This document shows, in pieces, positions 6,727-11,057 of a stretch of 11,057 nt of DNA. The position numbers and the translations under genes are program-made. Source of the stretch: DASQVO01 sp035640715 (GTDB taxonomy: Bacteria; Actinomycetota; Actinomycetes; Streptosporangiales; Streptosporangiaceae); contig DASQVO010000280.1 of the NCBI GenBank assembly GCA_035640715.1, positions 1 to 11,057 on the forward strand, written 5' to 3'. Each line of letters starts with the position of its first letter. Position 1 is the stretch's first letter. Under the pieces are notes generated by a model. It saw nothing but the letters and a program-made list of their open reading frames with translations. It searched no databases and had not been told where the DNA came from.

Positions 6727-8042
6727 GCGCCCCATCCCTTCGACAAGACCTGGCCGGTTCCGCCGGCCCGGGCCGTGCGCAGCCGGAACATCGCCTTGAT
6801 CAGCGGCGGGGCGGCCACGAACATGACGATCAGCGCCTGGATCACCTGGACGATGTCGACCGGCGTCCCGGTGCTGGCCTGCATCAGCGGGGCCCCGGCG
6901 TGCAGCGCGCCGTACAGCAGCGCCGCCAGAACCACGCCGCCCGGGCGGGCGCGCCCGAGCAGGGCGACGGTGATCGCGTCGATCCCGTAGGTGCCGTAGC
7001 TCTGGAAATTGAGGCTGAAGTCGGTGCCCTGGATGACGGTCGAGGCGGCCAGGCCGGCCAGCCCGCCGGCGATCAGCATGACCAGGATCCAGGTGCGCTC
7101 CACGCTCATGCCCGCACTGCGGGCCGCGTTCGGGTTGGCGCCCACGGTGCGGAACTCGAAACCGAGCGTGCTCCGGCTCAGCAGCCACCACACGCCCACC
7201 GCGCAGGCCAGTGCGAGCAGGAAGCCGGCGTTGATCCGCAGGTGCGAGCCGGCCAGCAGCGGGAGATGCGCATCACCCGCGATAACCGGGCTGATCAGGT
7301 TACCGTTGGCGCCGGGGCGTTCTAGCGCGCTGGTCCCCAGAAGGTAGGACAGCAGGTACTGCATGATGTAGTTGGCCATGATCGTCACGATGACCTCGTG
7401 CGCGCCGGTCCTGGCCTTCAGCACGCCCACGATCCAGCCCAATGCCGCGCCGCCCACGAAGCCGCCGATCACACAGATCACGACGTGGATGACCGGCGGC
7501 AGGCTCACCCCGAAGCCGAGCCAGGTGCCGAGCATCGCGCCGCCGATAAGCTGGCTCTGCCCGCCGATGTTGAACAGGCCGGCGCGGAACGCGACGGCGA
7601 CCGACAGACCGGCCAGAATCAGCGGCGTGGCGCTGACCGCTGTCTCGGAGAGCGGATTGAACACCGCGCTGACCGTGCCGTCGTGGAAGGCGACCGACAG
7701 CGACTTCTGCTGGAATAGTGCGGCCACCGTGTGCGGGTTGACGATGGCACCTTCGAACATGGCCACGTAGGCGCCGGAGGCCGCGTCCCACGCCTGCGCG
7801 ATCGCGTTGCCGGGGGCCGAGAACAGGTTGCCCCAGGCGTGCAGCACGGTGTTGTTGGTGAAGGCGATCAGCAAGCCGCCGATCACGATCGCGGTGAAGA
7901 TCGCCAGGATCGTGACGACAACGGAGTTGCCCTCGAGGATCGCGTCCAGCAGTGCCCTGCTGAAGGATTGCCGCTCCTGTCCGGTACCCGTCTCGTCGGC
8001 GGCCACGGACGGCGGGGTAGGCGCAGGGGCCCGGTCGCTCAA
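6723..8042 (-). CDS. Nucleoside ABC transporter permease, NupP/YufP-like
   Basis: First membrane subunit of the importer, 439 residues, BPD_transp_2 family. A hydrophilic 30-residue N-terminus precedes the first helix (about 40-61). A soluble-looking stretch of about 75 residues follows, likely extracellular. The core then carries ATPLILAGLSVAVAFRAG (138-155) and LFNIGGQSQLIGGA (156-169), typical of this subunit. The coupling segment is FRTVGANPNAARSAGMSVER (297-316), and TYGIDAITVALLGRARPGG (351-369) is the usual late motif. The start is a TTG at 8042 that overlaps the ATPase stop as TTGA, with an AGGA ribosome site seven bases upstream. The rare start plus overlap implies expression coupled to the ATPase. 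No defect seen. Confidence 0.93.
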   Translation of the reverse strand: MSDRAPAPTPPSVAADETGTGQERQSFSRALLDAILEGNSVVVTILAIFTAIVIGGLLIAFTNNTVLHAWGNLFSAPGNAIAQAWDAASGAYVAMFEGAIVNPHTVAALFQQKSLSVAFHDGTVSAVFNPLSETAVSATPLILAGLSVAVAFRAGLFNIGGQSQLIGGAMLGTWLGFGVSLPPVIHVVICVIGGFVGGAALGWIVGVLKARTGAHEVIVTIMANYIMQYLLSYLLGTSALERPGANGNLISPVIAGDAHLPLLAGSHLRINAGFLLALACAVGVWWLLSRSTLGFEFRTVGANPNAARSAGMSVERTWILVMLIAGGLAGLAASTVIQGTDFSLNFQSYGTYGIDAITVALLGRARPGGVVLAALLYGALHAGAPLMQASTGTPVDIVQVIQALIVMFVAAPPLIKAMFRLRTARAGGTGQVLSKGWGA

Positions 8043-9733
8043 GTTGGTTTCCTGACGGTCAGGGTGGATTCGCCGTCGTCGCCAGGCGCGGCCGGGTCCG
8101 GGGCAGTCGGCAGTGGCTGTGGTCCGTCAGCCGGCTGGTCGGCGGCATCGTCGGCCAGCCGCGTGCCGACTTCGGCGGCTAGCTGCGCAGCGGTTTCGCC
8201 GCGGGTCGGCGGGGTGCCTCCGGCCCCCGCCATCAGCAGGCCGAGTTCCCCGACCGGGACGTCCGGGGGCCTGAAACCGGTGATTTTCCCCTCGTAGATG
8301 ACGGCGATCCGGTCGGCGAGCGCATAGATCTCGTCGAGTTCCGATGAGACCAGCACGACCGCCACCCCCTTGTCCCGCTCCTCGATGATCCGCCGGTGCA
8401 CGAACTCGATCGACCCGACGTCCAGGCCCCGGGTCGGCTGGCTGGCCAGCAGCAGCCGCACGTCACGTCCTATCTCGCGGGCCAGGATGACCTTCTGCTG
8501 GTTGCCCCCGGACAGCGTGCCCACCGGCGCCGAGATCGACGTGGTCCTGACGTCGAACTCGCTGACCCGGGTCTCCGCCGTCTCGCGGATCGTGTTCAGC
8601 TTGAGCGCCAGGCCGGAGGCGAACGGGGCGCGGTCGTAGGTGTCCAGGATGACGTTCTCGGACACAGAGAAGCTGCTGACGAGCCCGTCTTCCTGCCGGT
8701 CCTCGGGGATATAGCCGATGCCCGCCCGCAGCCGCTCCCGGGGCGAGGCAGCGGTGATGTCGTGGTCGTCCAGGCGGACGGAGCCGGCCGTCACCGGGCG
8801 CAGCCCCATCAGCGCCTCGCACAGCTCGGTCTGCCCGTTGCCCTGCACGCCGGCCAGGCCCAGGATTTCGCCTGCCCGCACCTGGAAGGACAGGCCGTCC
8901 ACGACGGCCTGCCCGCCGGCCGTCTCGTGGTGGGCGTGGCTGCCGGCCACGGTCAGGTCACGGACGTCCAGCACGACCGGGCCGGGCTTGGCGACCGTCT
9001 TGGTGACCCGGAGCTGCACGGACCGGCCGACCATCAGCGAGGCCAGCTCCTCCTCGCCGGTGTCCGGCGGCCGCTCGCCGACCACCTGGCCGCGGCGCAG
9101 GATCGTCACCGTGTCGGCGATCGCCTGTACCTCCTTGAGCTTGTGCGAGATGAAGACGATGGCCCGCCCGCTGCCCCGCAGCTCCCGCATGATCCGGAAC
9201 AGGTCCTCGGTCTCGCCGGGCGTCAGCACCGCCGTCGGTTCGTCGAGGATCAGCACCTGCGCCTCACGGACCAGCGCCTTGAGGATCTCCACCCGCTGCT
9301 GCACGCCGACCGGCAAATCCTCGATATTCGCGTCCGGATCGACCCGCATCCCATAGCGCTCGGACAGCTCACGCACCTTCCGGCGCATCCGGCGCCGGTC
9401 CAGCAGCCCGCCCGCCCGGGTCTGCTCCATACCCAGGGTGACGTTCTCGGCGACCGTGAACACTGGCACCAGCATGAAGTGCTGGTGCACCATGCCGATG
9501 CCGGCCTTGAGCGCGTCCTTCGGCGACTGGAAGACCACGGGCTTCCCATCAACGACGATCGCACCCTCGTCGGGCTGGGTAAGCCCGTAGAGGATATTCA
9601 TCAGCGTGGTCTTGCCCGCGCCGTTCTCCCCGAGCAGGGCGTGGATCTGGCCCGGGGCGATCGAGAGATCGATGTGGTCGTTGGCCACGAGGCTGCCGAA
9701 GCGCTTCGTGATGCCCTGCAGTTCGAGGTTCAC
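8039..9733 (-). CDS. Nucleoside ABC transporter ATP-binding protein, NupO/YufO-like, two ATPase domains
   Basis: Powers nucleoside uptake at the inner face of the membrane; a fusion of two ATP-binding domains as in ribose/nucleoside importers. 564 residues from GTG 9733. Domain 1: Walker A GENGAGKT (35-42), Q-loop Gln84, signature LPVGVQQ (140-146), Walker B LILDEP (161-166) and His197. Domain 2: degenerate Walker A GVQGNGQT (295-302), full signature LSGGNQQK (407-414), and LLLASQPTRGLD (427-438) where the usual acidic residues are missing. This asymmetry is normal for the family and means one competent site. After about residue 505 comes a 60-residue Ala/Pro/Asp-rich tail that the family does not need. 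GTG 9733 is chosen because the protein homology begins there; GTG 9793 lies inside an intercistronic hairpin. The stop overlaps the next start as TTGA. Confidence 0.94.
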   Translation of the reverse strand: MNLELQGITKRFGSLVANDHIDLSIAPGQIHALLGENGAGKTTLMNILYGLTQPDEGAIVVDGKPVVFQSPKDALKAGIGMVHQHFMLVPVFTVAENVTLGMEQTRAGGLLDRRRMRRKVRELSERYGMRVDPDANIEDLPVGVQQRVEILKALVREAQVLILDEPTAVLTPGETEDLFRIMRELRGSGRAIVFISHKLKEVQAIADTVTILRRGQVVGERPPDTGEEELASLMVGRSVQLRVTKTVAKPGPVVLDVRDLTVAGSHAHHETAGGQAVVDGLSFQVRAGEILGLAGVQGNGQTELCEALMGLRPVTAGSVRLDDHDITAASPRERLRAGIGYIPEDRQEDGLVSSFSVSENVILDTYDRAPFASGLALKLNTIRETAETRVSEFDVRTTSISAPVGTLSGGNQQKVILAREIGRDVRLLLASQPTRGLDVGSIEFVHRRIIEERDKGVAVVLVSSELDEIYALADRIAVIYEGKITGFRPPDVPVGELGLLMAGAGGTPPTRGETAAQLAAEVGTRLADDAADQPADGPQPLPTAPDPAAPGDDGESTLTVRKPT

Positions 9734-9842
9734 CCGTGCGCCTGCCTCACGTCGACGGTCCTGCCGCGTGATAGCGGCCGGCCCGGGACGCACGTCCGCC
9801 CGGGCCGGGATAGTCCACCATCAGGCCTGACTCCGCACGTGC
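9734..9842 (-). other. Intercistronic spacer between binding protein and ATPase genes
   Basis: 109 bases, the only sizeable gap inside the operon. It holds the hairpin at 9778-9808 and, near the ATPase start, a weak purine-rich ribosome site (GAGGCAGG). No promoter was recognised. Confidence 0.6.
9778..9808 (-). terminator. Perfect 10-bp stem-loop between bmp and ATPase genes (attenuator or mRNA 3' stabiliser)
   Basis: Arms at 9778-9787 and 9799-9808 are perfect reverse complements (CCGGCCCGGG / CCCGGGCCGG), all G or C, with an 11-base loop. No T tract follows on the transcribed strand, so full Rho-independent termination is unlikely. Its place after the binding-protein gene is where many ABC operons carry structures that keep the binding protein in excess over the membrane parts. 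That role is inferred; the structure is seen. Confidence 0.7.
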
Positions 9843-10979
9843 TCAGGCAGGGCTCTTCGTCGCCGGCTTGATCTTCCCGCTGATGATGTCGGCCTTGACC
9901 GTGGCCAGCTCGGACTGGAGCTTGGACGGGACCTTGCCGGCGAAATCGTGGTATGGCGACAGGGCCACGCCGCCATTGGCCAGCGTGCCGATGTAGTTGC
10001 CGCCCTTGAAGGTGCCGTTGGCGGCGGCCAGGACAGCCGTCTTCACCGCGGTCTGGATGCCCTTGGTCACGCTCGTGATGAAGTACTTGCAGTACTGCGG
10101 GGCGCTCACGCAGCCGTCGGTATCCACCCACATCATGTTGACCTTCTGGCTGCCCGCGGAGGCGTCCGCGTCCTGGACCGCCTTGGCCGCGCCCAGGCCG
10201 ACGTTGCCGGCCACCGGGAAGATGATGTCGGCGCCCTCGGTGATGAACGTCTGCGTGAGCTGCTGGCCGGCGGTCTGGTCGGTGAAGTTCCCGGTGAAAC
10301 TGCCGTTCTGGGTGGACTCGTTCCAGCCGAGGACCTGCACGTGGGTGCCGTGCTGGGAGTTGTAGTACTGGACCCCGTCGTAGTAGCCGTCCATGTAGAT
10401 GGTCACGGTGGGGAGCTTCTGGCCGCCGAAGGTGGCCACCTTGCCGGTCTTTGTCATGCCGGCGGCCAGGTAACCGCCGAGGAAACCGTCTTCGACGGTG
10501 TTGAACAGCAGGGCATCGACGTTGCTCAGGGGCGATGTGTAGGCGTTGTCCACGATCGCGAACTTGGCGTTCGGATTCGCCTTCGAGGCGGTCTGCGTGG
10601 CGCTGGCCATCAGGAATCCGACCGTGACGATGATCCCGCACTTGCTGCCGATGAACGTGTTGATATTCGGGACGTAGTCGCTTTGCGTCGTCGACTGAAG
10701 GTACGTGACCGCAACCTTGCCATGGCTGGCCGTCTTGGCCTGCTGCATGCCCTGCCACGATGACGCGTTGAAGGACCGGTCGTCGATACCGCCCGTGTCG
10801 GTGACCATGCAGCCGAGGAACTTGCCAGGGGGGGCCGACACCGAGATGGAAACGCTGCTGCTCGACGACGTGCTGACGCTCGAAGACGGGCTGCTGGGCG
10901 CGGATGTGCTGCTGCCGCAGGCAGCGGCGAGCAGGGCCGCCACCGTAAGCGCGGCGCTGGCCGGAAGGGTCTTTCTCAC
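9843..10979 (-). CDS. BMP-family nucleoside-binding lipoprotein (PnrA-like)
   Basis: Captures nucleosides outside the cell and delivers them to the permeases encoded downstream. 378 residues. The signal peptide starts MRKTLP, with a hydrophobic stretch 9-20 and a lipobox ending AAAC, so Cys21 is the predicted lipidated residue. Residues 22-49 are a Ser-rich flexible linker. The BMP/PnrA domain begins near 53 with the family motif DTGGIDDRSFN (61-71). It continues with VTVGFLMASAT (118-128), NPNAKFAIVD (135-144), EDGFLGGYLAG-type helix (163-174) and VDTDGC (285-290). Cys57, Cys114, Cys290 and Cys297 could form disulfides. The start is GTG 10979 behind an excellent AGGAGG. It is the first gene of the operon and is separated from the ATPase gene by a hairpin. 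The exact nucleoside cannot be read from sequence. Confidence 0.94.
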   Translation of the reverse strand: MRKTLPASAALTVAALLAAACGSSTSAPSSPSSSVSTSSSSSVSISVSAPPGKFLGCMVTDTGGIDDRSFNASSWQGMQQAKTASHGKVAVTYLQSTTQSDYVPNINTFIGSKCGIIVTVGFLMASATQTASKANPNAKFAIVDNAYTSPLSNVDALLFNTVEDGFLGGYLAAGMTKTGKVATFGGQKLPTVTIYMDGYYDGVQYYNSQHGTHVQVLGWNESTQNGSFTGNFTDQTAGQQLTQTFITEGADIIFPVAGNVGLGAAKAVQDADASAGSQKVNMMWVDTDGCVSAPQYCKYFITSVTKGIQTAVKTAVLAAANGTFKGGNYIGTLANGGVALSPYHDFAGKVPSKLQSELATVKADIISGKIKPATKSPA

Positions 10980-10985
10980 TGGATA

Positions 10986-10991
10986 CCTCCT
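10986..10991 (-). promoter_or_regulatory. Strong ribosome binding site of the binding-protein gene
   Basis: AGGAGG on the minus strand, six bases before the GTG start at 10979. It is the best Shine-Dalgarno match in the window and fits high output of the binding protein. Confidence 0.85.
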
Positions 10992-11022
10992 GTTTCCGGG
11001 GCACCATTGCCGCCTGACACCG

Positions 11023-11040
11023 GGGCGGTCATCGCCGCCC
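11023..11040 (-). repeat. Inverted repeat upstream of the importer operon
   Basis: GGGCGG and CCGCCC arms (11023-11028 and 11035-11040) with a 6-base loop. It could be a leader hairpin, an operator, or part of the end of an upstream gene outside the window. Confidence 0.45.
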
Positions 11041-11054
11041 GAGCGTTACCGCTC
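11041..11054 (-). repeat. Second inverted repeat with GTAA loop, directly adjoining the first
   Basis: In the operon's direction it reads GAGCG-GTAA-CGCTC: a five-pair stem closed by a GNRA-type tetraloop if transcribed. As DNA it is a 14-base near-palindrome (12 of 14 symmetric), which also suits a dimeric repressor. Being at the window edge, its setting is unknown. Confidence 0.45.
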
Positions 11055-11057
11055 ACG

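Noticed and set aside
5842..6990. Long plus-strand open frame opposite the permease genes
   Set aside because: The translation is highly charged low-complexity sequence opposite conserved membrane proteins; a GC-driven shadow.
5455..7191. Longer NupQ-like permease starting at 7191
   Set aside because: The first 155 residues are an out-of-frame reading of the upstream permease; the start at 6726 has a good ribosome site and the ATGA overlap.
9734..9793. Upstream GTG start of the ATPase at 9793
   Set aside because: The codon sits in the loop of the intercistronic hairpin and the added 20 residues do not resemble the family N-terminus.
8396..9871. Long plus-strand open frame opposite the ATPase gene
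   Set aside because: It is the antisense shadow of a clear two-domain ABC ATPase in high-GC DNA; the translation is His/Arg/Gln-rich with no recognisable domain.
10980..11057. Purine riboswitch before the nucleoside importer
   Set aside because: No purine-aptamer core or conserved junction sequence is visible; only two simple hairpins are present.

Overview
The window looks like chromosomal DNA from a high-GC actinobacterium. Codons are strongly biased to G or C at the third position: in a hand count of the first 60 codons of psuG, 57 end in G or C. GTG and TTG starts and 4-base gene overlaps are common, and the lipoprotein and ABC genes have an actinobacterial flavour. I cannot name the genus from sequence alone.

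Left part, 1-2885. A minus-strand MFS transporter runs off the left edge. It is divergent from a plus-strand pair: a PfkB-family kinase (psuK-like) and pseudouridine-5'-phosphate glycosidase (psuG), which overlap by 4 bases. Together the pair would convert pseudouridine to uracil plus ribose 5-phosphate.

Middle part, 2886-4570. A single plus-strand gene encodes a Tat-exported protein with a DyP-peroxidase-like layout. The distal GxxDG motif of that family appears to be lost. Its base composition is clearly different from its neighbours (35 of the first 60 codons end in G or C). It ends 28 bases from the convergent punA.

Right part, 4571-11057. A minus-strand operon reads from right to left: a BMP-family substrate-binding lipoprotein, a strong intercistronic hairpin, a double-domain sugar/nucleoside-type ATPase, two permeases (NupP-like then NupQ-like), and purine nucleoside phosphorylase (punA). 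The last four genes are joined by 4-base stop/start overlaps. The operon imports nucleosides and cleaves purine nucleosides to base plus ribose 1-phosphate.

Taken together this is a nucleoside scavenging neighbourhood. An importer and a purine phosphorolysis step sit on one strand, and a pseudouridine breakdown pair with a possible MFS partner sits on the other. The Tat-secreted peroxidase-like protein between them has no obvious role in that pathway and is the least explained item here. No RNA gene, mobile element, CRISPR array or replication origin was seen.
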